A stretch of 50,662 nucleotides of DNA from Bacteroidales bacterium (GCA_016715075.1 JADKBK010000039.1:1-50662), one strand, 5' to 3'. Shown: positions 1-9,423, counted from the stretch's first letter. Program-made: numbers and translations. Notes: a model not told the origin generated them from the letters alone.

Positions 1-1
1 C

Positions 2-397
2 TCTGTTGGTTTTTCTTTAAATAATTTTTCACCGGCTGCTGATTTTTCAGCCTGCAGGAAATATATCAGGTTAGTGATGAGGAAGGTTGCGGCAGAGCCT
101 CTTCCTGCCGGCATATGTCTGAATGTTAATATTCCTGCTGCCGTAAGCAAGGAAATAAAGGGAATTAAAGTCTGCCGCCAGGCAAAAGGCAACTGGAAAG
201 AGGAGTTTGAAAAGAGAAAGGACCCCATGGGGAAAACGTATTATTGGCTTACCGGGAAATTCCTGAATCATGAGCCTGAAGCATCCGATACTGATGAATG
301 GGCTCTTGCAAATAATTTTGTATCTGTTACTCCCGTTAGTGTTGATATGACTGCCCACTGGTATATTGATAATCTCAAGCTCAGATTTAAAAAATGA
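2..397 (+). CDS. surE: 5'/3'-nucleotidase SurE, C-terminal part
   Basis: The reading frame is open from base 2, so the start lies outside the window and only about 131 C-terminal residues are seen. SurE removes phosphate from nucleoside 5'- and 3'-monophosphates in the cytoplasm. The visible part carries the family's C-terminal pattern: RKVAAEPLPAGICLNVNIPA, then KTYYWLTGKF, then TDEWALANNFVSVTPVSVD. The metal-binding N-terminal half is missing here. The stop overlaps the start of the next small gene by four bases (ATGA), and lpxB follows, so these three look like one operon. The surE-lpxB neighbourhood is common in Bacteroidota. The family assignment is firm. Confidence 0.93.
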   Translation, partial: SVGFSLNNFSPAADFSACRKYIRLVMRKVAAEPLPAGICLNVNIPAAVSKEIKGIKVCRQAKGNWKEEFEKRKDPMGKTYYWLTGKFLNHEPEASDTDEWALANNFVSVTPVSVDMTAHWYIDNLKLRFKK

Positions 398-693
398 AAT
401 TGCAGGAAAAATATGACAGTTTGATTGTTGGTCTGATCAGCGGTTTATTCATCCCGATTATCATCGGAACAATTATATTTCTTTTTTCATCGGGCGAAAT
501 GACTCTGGGTTCGTATCTTCTGAGACTCAAGGAATCAGATATTATTACACATTCAATAACACTGTGTGTTTTCCCAAACATATTTATTTTTCTTCTGTTC
601 AACAGGTTCGATATGCTGCATGCCGCACGCGGAACACTGGCTGTCACCATTGTCTGGGCGATAATCGTTTTTGCCGTTAAATTTCTATCATGA
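394..693 (+). CDS. small membrane protein between surE and lpxB
   Basis: A 99-residue protein with three hydrophobic stretches (about residues 10-31, 50-68 and 78-98), so probably three membrane helices. No catalytic motif is visible. It overlaps surE by ATGA at its start and lpxB by ATGA at its end, so translation is probably coupled with both. I do not recognise a named family. Its position hints at an envelope-related role next to lipid A synthesis, but that is inference from context only. The tight overlaps on both sides make it very likely a real gene. Confidence 0.8.
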   Translation: MKLQEKYDSLIVGLISGLFIPIIIGTIIFLFSSGEMTLGSYLLRLKESDIITHSITLCVFPNIFIFLLFNRFDMLHAARGTLAVTIVWAIIVFAVKFLS

Positions 694-1802
694 AATATTT
701 TATTATTGCCGGAGAACAGTCGGGAGATCTTCATGGTTCTAACCTTGTGAGTGGTATTCTCAGCTCTGATCAAGAGGCTGATATTTACTGCTGGGGAGGC
801 GATATGATGGAGGCAGCCGGCGCAAAACTACTCGTACATTACAGGAAGCTGGCCTTTATGGGATTCATTGAAGTGCTGAAGAATCTCGGGGCAATTAAAA
901 AAAATCTTTCGCTATGCAAAGAGCAGATACTTGATTTAAAACCTGATGTTGTGATTTTTATCGATTACCCGGGTTTTAATCTGAGGATAGCTGAATTTGC
1001 AAAAAAATCCGGTTTCAGAACCTTCTATTACATTTCACCTAAGCTTTGGGCCTGGAATGAAAGGAGGGTAAAAAAGATCAGGAAATACATCGACAGGATG
1101 TTTATTATTTTCCCGTTTGAGGTTGCATTTTACGGAAAACATGGAGTCGCAGTTGAATATCATGGTAATCCACTTGTCGACGAGATTGAAAAGCGGATCT
1201 CACAATTTCCTGAGAAAAGTGAGATTTTCAGGTCGATAGGGATAGAAGAGCAGCCAGTTATAGCATTGCTTGCCGGAAGCCGCAAACATGAAATTGAATT
1301 CGTACTCCCTGTCATGATGAAGGTGGTACGGTACTTTCCTGAATACAGGTTCATTCTTGCCGGAGTTAAAAATATTCCTGATGAATTCTATAAAAGGATA
1401 ATCGGTAATGAACCCGTACTGCTTGTAAAGAATATGACTTATGAAATATTGCACATATCCCGGGGAGCGCTTGTCACCTCAGGAACTGCCACACTTGAGG
1501 CAGCCCTTCTGGGTGCGCCTCAGGTTGTATGCTATAAAGCTGATTTTTTCTCAATGCTGATTGCATGGTTTGTTGTTAAGGTAAAATACATTTCACTTGT
1601 TAATCTGATAATGGAATTTGAAGTTGTAAGGGAACTTGTTCAGTATGACCTTACTAAGAAGAATCTTATGGCTGAACTAAAGGCAATTCTTCCCGGAGGA
1701 GACAAAAGAGATAAGATCATTTCTGATTATGCAGCTCTTAAGGTAAAGCTCGGCCCGGCTGGAGAATCTGAAAGGGCTGCAAATGGTCGGGGGGGCGGTT
1801 AA
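690..1802 (+). CDS. lpxB: lipid-A-disaccharide synthase
   Basis: A 370-residue GT19 glycosyltransferase that joins UDP-2,3-diacylglucosamine and 2,3-diacylglucosamine 1-phosphate to form the lipid A disaccharide at the inner face of the cytoplasmic membrane. Motifs seen in order: GEQSGDLHG at the N-terminus, FIDYPGFNLRI near residue 90, YYISPKLWAWNERR near 112, IFPFE, YHGNPLVDE near 158, ALLAGSRKHEI near 193, and TSGTATLEAAL near 263. Length is normal for the family. It is the last gene of the surE operon. A Gram-negative envelope with lipid A is therefore expected for this organism. Confidence 0.97.
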   Translation: MKYFIIAGEQSGDLHGSNLVSGILSSDQEADIYCWGGDMMEAAGAKLLVHYRKLAFMGFIEVLKNLGAIKKNLSLCKEQILDLKPDVVIFIDYPGFNLRIAEFAKKSGFRTFYYISPKLWAWNERRVKKIRKYIDRMFIIFPFEVAFYGKHGVAVEYHGNPLVDEIEKRISQFPEKSEIFRSIGIEEQPVIALLAGSRKHEIEFVLPVMMKVVRYFPEYRFILAGVKNIPDEFYKRIIGNEPVLLVKNMTYEILHISRGALVTSGTATLEAALLGAPQVVCYKADFFSMLIAWFVVKVKYISLVNLIMEFEVVRELVQYDLTKKNLMAELKAILPGGDKRDKIISDYAALKVKLGPAGESERAANGRGGG

Positions 1803-1825
1803 ATAATATTGAGGAGTATATTATT
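1802..1825 (+). terminator. possible weak hairpin after lpxB
   Basis: An AT-only 8-bp perfect stem (1802-1809 with 1818-1825) with an 8-base loop starts at the last base of the lpxB stop codon. It is not followed by a clean T-run, so termination is only a suggestion. Confidence 0.25.
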
Positions 1826-1955
1826 ATTATTTGGTTAGGTGAGTAAAGGTACAAAGAGTTACGAGTATTATACTAAAAGCATATAGTAATATTTGGAATT
1901 TAAGAAGGGTCGGCGTAAAAAGATAAAACTTAATTAGTTACAGAAAATAGTTTTT

Positions 1956-3155
1956 ATGTACAGAAGGCTGATCCTTGTTCTATTTTTTCTCATTCTTTTC
2001 GCCTCGTTTACCATGGGGCAGGTCAGGATCAGGCTTTATTCATCCTCAACACCCGAATCAGCAATTTTTTCAGTTATTGGAGGCAGTTATGAACTGAGGA
2101 CATACAACGGAGAAAACATCCTGGCAGGGAAAAATGAACCTGTATTGATTACAAGGTACAATGGCAGGCTGGCGGTAAAAACCAGAAATGAAAAAGGATT
2201 TACATGCGATTCTCTTATTCTTACCGGCCTGACAGGAAATGATAGCTTCTCATTAAAGATTAATGATGGTATACCTCTCAAGCAGTACTATTCGGGAGAT
2301 TTGCTTTGTTATCCTGATCTGGGAACTCTTGTCATGGTAAACAACTGTAATATAGAAAGCTATATCGCCGGAGTGGTAAAAGCAGAAGGCGGCAGCGGAA
2401 GAAGCAGGGAGTATTTCAAGACTCAGGCGATATTTGCCCGTACCTACATGTACAAATATTTTGATAAACATCTGCGTGACAGGTATAATGTATGTGACAA
2501 CACACATTGTCAGGCCTTCAACGGTCTGTCGGTGGATTCAGTTATCAACAGGGCTGCAATCGAGACAAAGGGACTGGTAATACTCGATCGGAACAACATT
2601 CTGATAAATTCAGCATTTCATTCAAATTGCGGGGGTGAGACATCCTCCCCTGAAGATGTCTGGCTGACAAGCCTTCCATACCTGAAGAAGGTTAATGATC
2701 CCTACTGTATCTCTTCAAGGAATGCCTCATGGAAAAAGAGTTTGAGTCTTACATCCTGGATATTATTGTTAAAAAATGCAGGCTATGAAGGTGCAACAAA
2801 TAACCCTGCAGTTTTCAACTTCTCACAAAAATCCCGCATGACCAGTTACAATGTAGGCACATTCACAGTTCCTTTAAGTACAATAAGGACAGACCTGAAT
2901 CTGCGGTCAACATTCTTTTCGGTAATTGTAGACGGTGATTCTGTAATTCTAAGGGGAAGGGGCTATGGCCATGGAGTGGGTTTATGCCAGGAGGGAGCAA
3001 TGACCATGGCCGGAGAGGGTAAAAATTACCGGCAGATTATTGATTTTTATTATTCAGATATTATAATTACCGACATCAAAAATGCGGTAATTTTGGATGG
3101 GGAGAATCCCACAAAACGCAATTTAACTGGCTTCCGAGGTGCCGGCTCCAGATAG
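1956..3155 (+). CDS. SpoIID/LytB-domain secreted protein
   Basis: A 399-residue protein with an N-terminal signal peptide (hydrophobic core at residues 4-20, cleavage likely just after the MGQ near 22). The SpoIID domain occupies about residues 125-375: YIAGVVKAEGG, then FKTQAIFARTYM, a Cys-containing CDNTHCQAF segment, HSNCGGETSSPEDVW, and the late motif RGRGYGHGVGLCQEGA. SpoIID of Bacillus is a lytic transglycosylase that trims denuded peptidoglycan; related proteins in non-sporulating Gram-negatives are thought to act on the cell wall. Both conserved catalytic-region motifs are present. The gene stands alone, followed by a long inverted repeat. The exact substrate is unknown. Confidence 0.9.
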   Translation: MYRRLILVLFFLILFASFTMGQVRIRLYSSSTPESAIFSVIGGSYELRTYNGENILAGKNEPVLITRYNGRLAVKTRNEKGFTCDSLILTGLTGNDSFSLKINDGIPLKQYYSGDLLCYPDLGTLVMVNNCNIESYIAGVVKAEGGSGRSREYFKTQAIFARTYMYKYFDKHLRDRYNVCDNTHCQAFNGLSVDSVINRAAIETKGLVILDRNNILINSAFHSNCGGETSSPEDVWLTSLPYLKKVNDPYCISSRNASWKKSLSLTSWILLLKNAGYEGATNNPAVFNFSQKSRMTSYNVGTFTVPLSTIRTDLNLRSTFFSVIVDGDSVILRGRGYGHGVGLCQEGAMTMAGEGKNYRQIIDFYYSDIIITDIKNAVILDGENPTKRNLTGFRGAGSR

Positions 3156-3167
3156 ATATTGAATATA

Positions 3168-3267
3168 GCCTTTGTGTACCTTTGTGCATACCGTAGTGTC
3201 CTCTGTATTTAATTCATTAATTTTAAACACAAAGGGGCACAGAGGGTATCACCAAGGACACTAAGGG
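3168..3267. repeat. intergenic inverted repeat, CTYTGTG family copy 1
   Basis: The left arm (3168-3215) has cctttgtgtacctttgtgc followed by further gtgtcc and ctctgt steps. After an AT-rich centre, the right arm (about 3225-3267) has aacacaaaggggcacagagg and a matching ggacactaagg. The arms pair imperfectly. It fills the gap between the SpoIID-like gene and gldF. Members of the same family are at 13131, 24230 and 32485. Confidence 0.85.
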
Positions 3268-3332
3268 AAGAACAGAAAAGAGATGATTCTTATGATTAAA
3301 ATAACATAGAACGAATGATTAAAATGTAATTT

Positions 3333-4076
3333 ATGTTTTCAATATTCAGAAAGGAGATAAGCGGTTTTTTCAGCAGTATGACAGGTTACATTGTTATCCT
3401 GGTATTTCTGTTGATCAACAGCCTCTTTATGTGGGTTTTTCCGGGAGAATGGAATATTTTCGATACAGGGTATGCCGGACTGGATACATTGTTTTTTCTT
3501 TCGCCATGGGTATTCCTTTTCCTGGTTCCTGCAGTTACTATGAGGATGATAGCTGAGGAAAACAGGCTTGGTACCATGGAACTTATATACTCAAGGCCTA
3601 TTACCGAAAGGGAAATAATCTGGGGTAAATATCTTGCTTCAATACTCCTTGTTCTGCTTGCACTTCTTCCGGGTCTTATTTATTATATCTCTGTATATTC
3701 ACTGGGAGAGACTCCAGGCAACCTTGACAAGGGAGGTACGATGGGTGCCTTCATAGGTCTCTTTTTCCTCGCATCCGTATATGCTTCTGCAGGTATATTT
3801 GCATCGTCTGTAACAGATAACCAGGTTGTTGCATTTATTCTTGCAGTTCTTATTTGTTTCTTTCTTTTCATGGGATTTGAGTCCTTTGCCTATCTTCCAG
3901 GATTGAAGAAACTTGATGAATTTGTAATCAGACTTGGTATCAATGAGCATTACAAATCTTTAAGCAGGGGAGTTGTAGACATTAGGGATGCCGTTTATTT
4001 CATTGCGGTAGCCCTGATTTTTAATGAGGCCACAAGGCTGGTTCTGTTGTCGCGTAAATGGAGAAAAATAAGGTAG
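3333..4076 (+). CDS. gldF: gliding motility-associated ABC transporter permease GldF
   Basis: A 247-residue ABC-2-type membrane permease with about six hydrophobic segments. The stretch MRMIAEENRLGTMELIYSRP near residue 67 is the hallmark of the GldF/ABC-2 permease group. GldF forms a transporter with GldG and the ATPase GldA; in Flavobacterium it is required for gliding. The permease is followed after 3 bases by gldG. No gldA lies in this window, so the ATPase must be encoded elsewhere. Non-gliding Bacteroidales often keep gldFG, so the gene does not prove motility. The start is the first ATG in frame. Confidence 0.93.
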   Translation: MFSIFRKEISGFFSSMTGYIVILVFLLINSLFMWVFPGEWNIFDTGYAGLDTLFFLSPWVFLFLVPAVTMRMIAEENRLGTMELIYSRPITEREIIWGKYLASILLVLLALLPGLIYYISVYSLGETPGNLDKGGTMGAFIGLFFLASVYASAGIFASSVTDNQVVAFILAVLICFFLFMGFESFAYLPGLKKLDEFVIRLGINEHYKSLSRGVVDIRDAVYFIAVALIFNEATRLVLLSRKWRKIR

Positions 4077-4079
4077 GCT

Positions 4080-5795
4080 ATGAGCACTGGAGCTGACAAT
4101 AACAAAATCAGATTAAGGAGCTGGCTGCAATTTTTGAGCGCAGTAGCCGGCATAATCCTGCTGGCATCACTAAGCTCTTTTTTGAGGCTGAGGCTCGACC
4201 TGACGGAAGATAAGAGATATACTCTTTCTGATCCAACACTTAAGGTACTTTCAGGGGTGAAGAATGATATTTATGTCCAGGTATATCTTGACGGCGAGAT
4301 GCCAATTCCTCTTAAAAAACTAAAAAGATCAGTCAGGGAGATGCTGGATGAATTCAGGATAGCTTCCCGGCGCAGAATAGACTATGAATTCATTAATCCG
4401 TCGGAAAGCCGGGATGCAAAACAGCGGCAGACGCGTTATCAGTCACTTATAAATAAGGGCTTAACTCCTGTAAATATTCAGGCTGGTGATGCAGAAGGAG
4501 GATCAACACAAAAGATAATTTTCCCGGGAATGCTGATAAACTGTAATGGTATTGAAGTTCCTGTGAATTTTCTTAAGAACAATCCGGCTATATCCTATGA
4601 GCAGAATATACTACATTCCGTGGAAGGTCTTGAATATGAATTGATTCAAAATATTGCCACGCTGAGTTCGGATACAATTTATAAGGTGGCATTTATTGAG
4701 GGGCAAGGTGAGATCCCTGAAATTGAAACAGCAGATCTGACTCTGAACCTCGCAAGGTTCTTCACTGTTGACAGGGGGATTATAGGAGGGAAACCGGGGA
4801 TCCTTGATAATTATGCAGCTGTAATAATTGCCGGCCCGGAGAAGGAGTTCAGTGAATCTGACAAACTGGTTCTTGATCAGTATATAATGAATGGAGGCAA
4901 AGTAATGTGGCTTTTTGATGAGGTTGCAGTCAATGCTGATAGTCTGGTTTACGGAGAGACCGTTGGATTGTACAGACCTTTGAATATAGAGGACCAGCTC
5001 TTCATGTACGGTGCAAGAGTGAATCCTGCTGTCGTTCAGGATCTTGACTGCATGGTGATAAGGCTGAAGGTTGCAAGCGGCAATTCCAGCCAGCAGATAG
5101 TTCCTGCTCCATGGGTTTATTACCCTCTGCTGATTCCTTCTTCCGATAATGCGGTTACACGGAACCTGAACAGGGTGAAAGGAGAATTTGTGAATTACAT
5201 TGACACTGTAGGTCTTGACAGGGCGATTAAAAAAAGTGTACTTCTTTCAACCTCGGGTAACAGCAGGACCCTTTCACCGCCACTTATTGTAAGTCTTAAA
5301 GAAGCTGAGCTGACTCCTGATGTAAAAGATTTTAATAAATCAGCTCTCCCGGTTGCAGTTCTTCTTGAAGGGGTCTTTCCATCTGCGTTCAGAAACAGAG
5401 TTGTAAGCAATCTGACCGATAATAAAAACTTAAAGATCAGAACGGAAAGCAGGTATACAAAGCTTATTGTAATTGCCGATGCAGATATAATCAGGAATGA
5501 AGTTAGTCATGCGGGACTTGAGACTACACCACTTCCTCTGGGGCAGGACAAATATACCGGGCAGATGTTCGGAAACAGGGATTTTCTTATCAACTGCCTG
5601 AATTACCTTGTCGACGATCATGGTATCATGGAGCTGAGATCCAGAGAGATGAAACTGAGACTGCTGAACAAAATCAAGGTTAAATCGGGGAAGACCGAAT
5701 GGCAGCTCATTAATGTTCTTGGTCCTGTGCTGATAGTAATTCTTGCTGGTGTTTTATATAACTATTTCAGAAAAAGAAAATATACAAAGGTCTGA
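4080..5795 (+). CDS. gldG: gliding motility-associated ABC transporter substrate-binding protein GldG
   Basis: A 571-residue protein with a membrane segment at residues about 13-33, a large extracytoplasmic region and a C-terminal membrane helix (about 547-563) followed by a basic tail. The segment LRLDLTEDKRYTLSDPT just after the first helix, and FINPSESRDAKQRQTRYQSL near 100, are typical of GldG. It partners with GldF, encoded 3 bases upstream. Its length matches the family. Its stop is 2 bases before the next gene, so the operon continues into the DUF4340-like gene. Confidence 0.93.
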   Translation: MSTGADNNKIRLRSWLQFLSAVAGIILLASLSSFLRLRLDLTEDKRYTLSDPTLKVLSGVKNDIYVQVYLDGEMPIPLKKLKRSVREMLDEFRIASRRRIDYEFINPSESRDAKQRQTRYQSLINKGLTPVNIQAGDAEGGSTQKIIFPGMLINCNGIEVPVNFLKNNPAISYEQNILHSVEGLEYELIQNIATLSSDTIYKVAFIEGQGEIPEIETADLTLNLARFFTVDRGIIGGKPGILDNYAAVIIAGPEKEFSESDKLVLDQYIMNGGKVMWLFDEVAVNADSLVYGETVGLYRPLNIEDQLFMYGARVNPAVVQDLDCMVIRLKVASGNSSQQIVPAPWVYYPLLIPSSDNAVTRNLNRVKGEFVNYIDTVGLDRAIKKSVLLSTSGNSRTLSPPLIVSLKEAELTPDVKDFNKSALPVAVLLEGVFPSAFRNRVVSNLTDNKNLKIRTESRYTKLIVIADADIIRNEVSHAGLETTPLPLGQDKYTGQMFGNRDFLINCLNYLVDDHGIMELRSREMKLRLLNKIKVKSGKTEWQLINVLGPVLIVILAGVLYNYFRKRKYTKV

Positions 5796-5797
5796 AA

Positions 5798-6730
5798 ATG
5801 TATAAGTTGCTCATCAGGTGGATAGTTTTTTCAATAGCCGTTGTATTTACAATGCTGTTCCTGTTCAGGAACCGTCTGCCCTTTGGGGGTGGAAACAGTT
5901 CATTTGCATCCGAGCCGCGTAATGAGATTACACGGATAATTTTTTCGGAACAGGGAAAAGAACTTTCTCTAGAGAAAAAGGGTGATAACTGGTTAATAGA
6001 TGGAAAGAGTGAGGCCAGAAAAAGCGGCATCCTGTTTATACTTAGGGTTCTTCAGGAGATAAAGATAAAATCACCGGTTTCAGATGATCTGTTCAAATCT
6101 GAGATCACAGGGAAAGGAATTGAACCTGTAAAAATCAGGGTATTTGAGAACAGGAAACTGATAAAGAGCTTCCTTGTTTATAAAACAACATCGAACAGTT
6201 ACGGGAATATAATGAAAATGAAAGAAAGGTCAAAGCCTTTCATCGTTTATGTCCCGGGATATGATGGTAATATTGGTTCTGCATTTACCCTGAATGAACT
6301 GTTCTGGCAGCCTTACACGGTGTTTAATTTACTCCCCTCTGAAATTGAATCTGTTAAGCTGGAGAATCTAAGCGATACCTCATCTTCATTCCTGATAACG
6401 GTCAAAAATCATCGGTTTACCCTTTCGGATCTGAACATGGAAATTGCTGGCTGGGATTCAACTCTTGTAACCCGTTATCTTTCGTATTTTGCACGTATTC
6501 CATTTGAAAAGTGGGCACTCGAAATGGGAGAAGAAGAGAAGAGATTGGTCGAATTAAGGCAGCCTGTCTACAGAATATCAGTCACTTCCACTGAAGGAAA
6601 GTTATATGTACTTACTTTATGGGAAAAAATGAAGGAAGGTGCAGGAGCGACTGAAAAAGACAGCGACAGATTACTGGGCGACGGACACAAGGCGGCGAGG
6701 AGTTTTTATCATGCGTTACTTCGATATTGA
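5798..6730 (+). CDS. DUF4340-like protein (C-terminus frameshifted)
   Basis: The open frame gives 310 residues with one N-terminal membrane anchor (about residues 7-23) and a soluble domain resembling the DUF4340 proteins often found between gldG and dnaN. The last 20 or so residues of this frame do not look like the family. A neighbouring frame carries an ending I expect for it, FIMRYFDIDPLLKKRSYFF, at about 6711-6767. Two single missing bases, near 6676-6678 (a G run) and 6703-6707 (a T run), would join the frames through a continuous EEFF-IMRYF reading. The true end is therefore near 6770, or possibly 6902, where the frame stops overlapping dnaN by ATGA. Confidence 0.75.
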   Translation: MYKLLIRWIVFSIAVVFTMLFLFRNRLPFGGGNSSFASEPRNEITRIIFSEQGKELSLEKKGDNWLIDGKSEARKSGILFILRVLQEIKIKSPVSDDLFKSEITGKGIEPVKIRVFENRKLIKSFLVYKTTSNSYGNIMKMKERSKPFIVYVPGYDGNIGSAFTLNELFWQPYTVFNLLPSEIESVKLENLSDTSSSFLITVKNHRFTLSDLNMEIAGWDSTLVTRYLSYFARIPFEKWALEMGEEEKRLVELRQPVYRISVTSTEGKLYVLTLWEKMKEGAGATEKDSDRLLGDGHKAARSFYHALLRY

Positions 6731-6898
6731 TCCTCTGCTGAAGAAGAGATCATATTTCTTCAGGAATAATTTTTTTCAGGTAATAGTTTTTTGTAATATT
6801 GATAAAAGAAATTGCCTTCAAAAAGCGATTCAAATTATTCATTTTGACTTAAATAGTAAAATTCATAAATCTAAAAATAAATTTAAAACGGCACCGAT

Positions 6899-8028
6899 AT
6901 GAAATTTGTAGTATCCAGTTCGGAACTTCTTGGTCATCTGCAAGCCATAAGCAGGGTAATCAGTTCAAAGAATACTCTGCCTATACTTGATAATTTTCTT
7001 TTTAATCTTTCAGGAAACGATCTTGAAATAACTGCTTCCGACCTTGAATCGACCCTTATTACCAGGATGAAACTTGAAAATACTGACGGTGACGGGACCA
7101 TCGCCCTTCCTGCAAGGATACTTCTTGACACTCTCAAGGAGTTTTCAGTACAGCCTCTTACATTTGATATCAACATGTCGACAATGGCTGTGGTGATTAT
7201 ATCTGAAAATGGTAAATTCAATGTTGTTGGACAAAACGGCATTGATTTTCCTGCCTTGCCCGCAATCAAAAAAGACAAGAAATTTACCTTCAATATAAAT
7301 GCTGATATTATGCTGGCAGGTATCAGCAGGACCCTTTTTGCCACGGCTGATGATGAATTGAGACCTGTGATGGGAGGCATCTTCATAGAGGCTTCCACCG
7401 ACAAGATCACTTTTGTTGCCTCCGATGCTCATAAACTTGTTCGCTACCAGAGAATGGACGCACAGGCTGATGATAACGCCTCCTTTATCCTGCCAAAGAA
7501 ACCTGCTTCCCTTCTGAAAAATATCCTGCCAAGGGAGGAAGGGGCTGTCACAGTGGAGTTCGATGATAAAAATGCATTCTTTAATCTCAGCAACTATAAA
7601 GTTGTTTGCCGCCTTGTTGAAGGCAACTATCCTAATTATAATTCTGTCATTCCAAAAAATAATCCCCGCAAGATCACTATCGACAGGGTGGAATTCTATA
7701 ATACACTCAAGAGGGTATCTGTATTCTCCAACCAGGCAAGCAACCTTGTAAAGCTTCAGATGAAGGGTAACCAGGTAATGGTTTCTGCCCAGGATATTGA
7801 TTTTTCAATATCTGCTTATGAGAGGATCAAATGTCAGTATGAGGGGAGGAGATAGAGATCGGTTTTAAATCTGTCTTTCTTCTTGAGATACTTGCAAACA
7901 TTGTATCCCAGGATGTAATGATTGAACTGGCCGATCCCACACGGGCAGGTCTATTTCTTCCGGCAGTTACTGAAAATGAATCAGAAGATCTGCTTATGCT
8001 TCTTATGCCAATGATGATAAATGCCTGA
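6899..8028 (+). CDS. dnaN: DNA polymerase III beta subunit (sliding clamp), one-base frameshift
   Basis: The beta clamp encircles DNA and gives replicative polymerase its processivity. The first frame starts MKFVVSSSELLGHLQAISRV and stops early at 7855 after 318 residues. The remaining clamp sequence continues in the next frame from about 7846 to 8028: EEIEIGFKSVFLLEILANI, then DPTRAGLFLPAV, and the classic C-terminal LMLLMPMMI. Adding one G to the four-G run at 7843-7846 restores a 376-residue protein of normal length. dnaN is essential, so a consensus error is the likely cause; programmed frameshifting is less likely. The ATG start matches the family. Confidence 0.93.
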
Positions 8029-8031
8029 CCC

Positions 8032-8811
8032 TTGGATCTGAATCTAAAACGTCCGATAGCTTTTCTTGACCTTGAGACCACTGGTATCAACGTTGCCGTT
8101 GACCGTATTGTTGAAATATCAGTTCTGAAGATCACTCCCAATGGGAAAGAAGAGTGGCTTAGCACACGTGTAAACCCGGAGATGCCTATACCTCCGAAAT
8201 CAACAGCCATTCATGGTATCAGGGATGAAGATGTTGTGAAATCTCCTGCATTCAGGGAAATTGGCAAAAACATTGCAACTTTCCTTGAGGGATGCGACCT
8301 TGCAGGATACAATGCCGTTAAATTTGATATACCTGTTCTTGCCGAAGAATTCCTGAGGGTAAACATTGACTTTAACTTCAGGAAGCGCAGATATGTTGAT
8401 GTGCAGGTTATTTTCCATAAGAAGGAACAGCGAACTCTGGCTGCCGCCTACCTCAGTTCTACTGCAAGAAAAGACCTGGCCGGTGCTCATGGTTCAAAAG
8501 CCGATACGGCAGCAACATATGAGGTGCTTAAATCACAACTTGACCAATATAAGGATCTCGAAAATGATGTTGAAAAGCTGGCAGATTTCAGTTCTTACAA
8601 CAGCATTGTTGATTTCGCCGGCAGGATTATTCTTGATGAAAAAGGGATAGAAATATTCAATTTCGGAAAACATAAGGGTAAGCCTGTTGAGCAGGTTTTC
8701 AGGGATGAGCCTTCCTATTATTCATGGATGATGAATGGGGATTTCCCGTTGTATACCAAGAAAGTTCTGACAGAGATAAAACTCAGGTCATTCGGGAAAA
8801 CTCAGGGCTAA
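8032..8811 (+). CDS. DnaQ-like 3'-5' exonuclease
   Basis: A 259-residue DEDDh exonuclease, probably acting in DNA proofreading or repair. ExoI motif: AFLDLETTG with Asp13 and Glu15. ExoII: GYNAVKFDIPVL. ExoIII: a His followed four residues later by Asp in AHGSKAD. The C-terminal segment FGKHKGKPVEQVFRDEPSYY resembles the accessory domain found in ExoX-like proteins. The start is TTG, three bases after the dnaN stop; it gives the expected MDLNLKRPIAFLDLETTG beginning, and no ATG fits. Close spacing suggests it is co-transcribed with dnaN. Confidence 0.9.
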   Translation: MDLNLKRPIAFLDLETTGINVAVDRIVEISVLKITPNGKEEWLSTRVNPEMPIPPKSTAIHGIRDEDVVKSPAFREIGKNIATFLEGCDLAGYNAVKFDIPVLAEEFLRVNIDFNFRKRRYVDVQVIFHKKEQRTLAAAYLSSTARKDLAGAHGSKADTAATYEVLKSQLDQYKDLENDVEKLADFSSYNSIVDFAGRIILDEKGIEIFNFGKHKGKPVEQVFRDEPSYYSWMMNGDFPLYTKKVLTEIKLRSFGKTQG

Positions 8812-9423
8812 ATGAAGATTATCTGTATCGGACTTAATTACCACAAACATGCCCAGGAGATGGGATGGAAGCTCCCGACTGAGCCGGTTGTTTTCCTTAA
8901 GCCCGATTCATCCCTGTTGAAGAACAATAAGCCTTTCTTCCTTCCTGATTTCTCGGAAAATATCCACTATGAAGTTGAGGTAGTTGTGAAAATCAGTAAG
9001 CTGGGCAAGAGTATCTCCGCTAAATTTGCTCCGCGTTATTTTGATGAGGTAACCCTTGGGATCGATATTACTGCACGTGATATCCAGAGCCGTAATGCTG
9101 CAGCAGGCTATCCCTGGGAACTGTCCAAAGGCTTTGATGGCGCAGCGCCGGTTGGCAGCTTTGTCCCGGTAAGTGCATTGGAGGACGTTAATAATCTGGA
9201 TTTCAGGCTTGAGATCAACGGAAAAGTGGTACAGCAAAGCAATACCTCGGACCTTATCTTCAGTATAAGTGAAATCATTGAATATGTCTCAAGGTTTTTT
9301 ACACTTAAAACCGGCGATCTCATCTTTACAGGCACACCATCCGGAGTCGGACAACTTAAAAGAAACGATAAGCTCGTTGCCTTTCTTGGTGACAAGCCTC
9401 TCCTTGATTTTGTGATTAAATAA
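8812..9423 (+). CDS. fumarylacetoacetate hydrolase (FAH) family protein
   Basis: A 203-residue FAH-superfamily enzyme; members hydrolyse, hydrate or decarboxylate beta-keto or oxo acids in the cytoplasm with a bound divalent metal. The metal-site pattern is visible: YEVEVVVKI (Glu-x-Glu) near residue 45, LGIDITARDIQ near 83 and a Lys in SKGFDGAAPVG near 102, then FTGTPSGVGQL near 165. The ATG follows the exonuclease stop directly. The substrate cannot be told from sequence. Similar small FAH proteins commonly flank dnaN-region genes in this phylum (from memory). Confidence 0.9.
   Translation: MKIICIGLNYHKHAQEMGWKLPTEPVVFLKPDSSLLKNNKPFFLPDFSENIHYEVEVVVKISKLGKSISAKFAPRYFDEVTLGIDITARDIQSRNAAAGYPWELSKGFDGAAPVGSFVPVSALEDVNNLDFRLEINGKVVQQSNTSDLIFSISEIIEYVSRFFTLKTGDLIFTGTPSGVGQLKRNDKLVAFLGDKPLLDFVIK

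Noticed and set aside
3333..5795. Reading gldF-gldG as proof of gliding motility
   Set aside because: Many non-gliding Bacteroidota keep these genes, and no other gld or spr gene is in the window.
6934..7410. 158-codon minus-strand frame
   Set aside because: Antisense shadow of dnaN, whose protein is clearly conserved on the plus strand.
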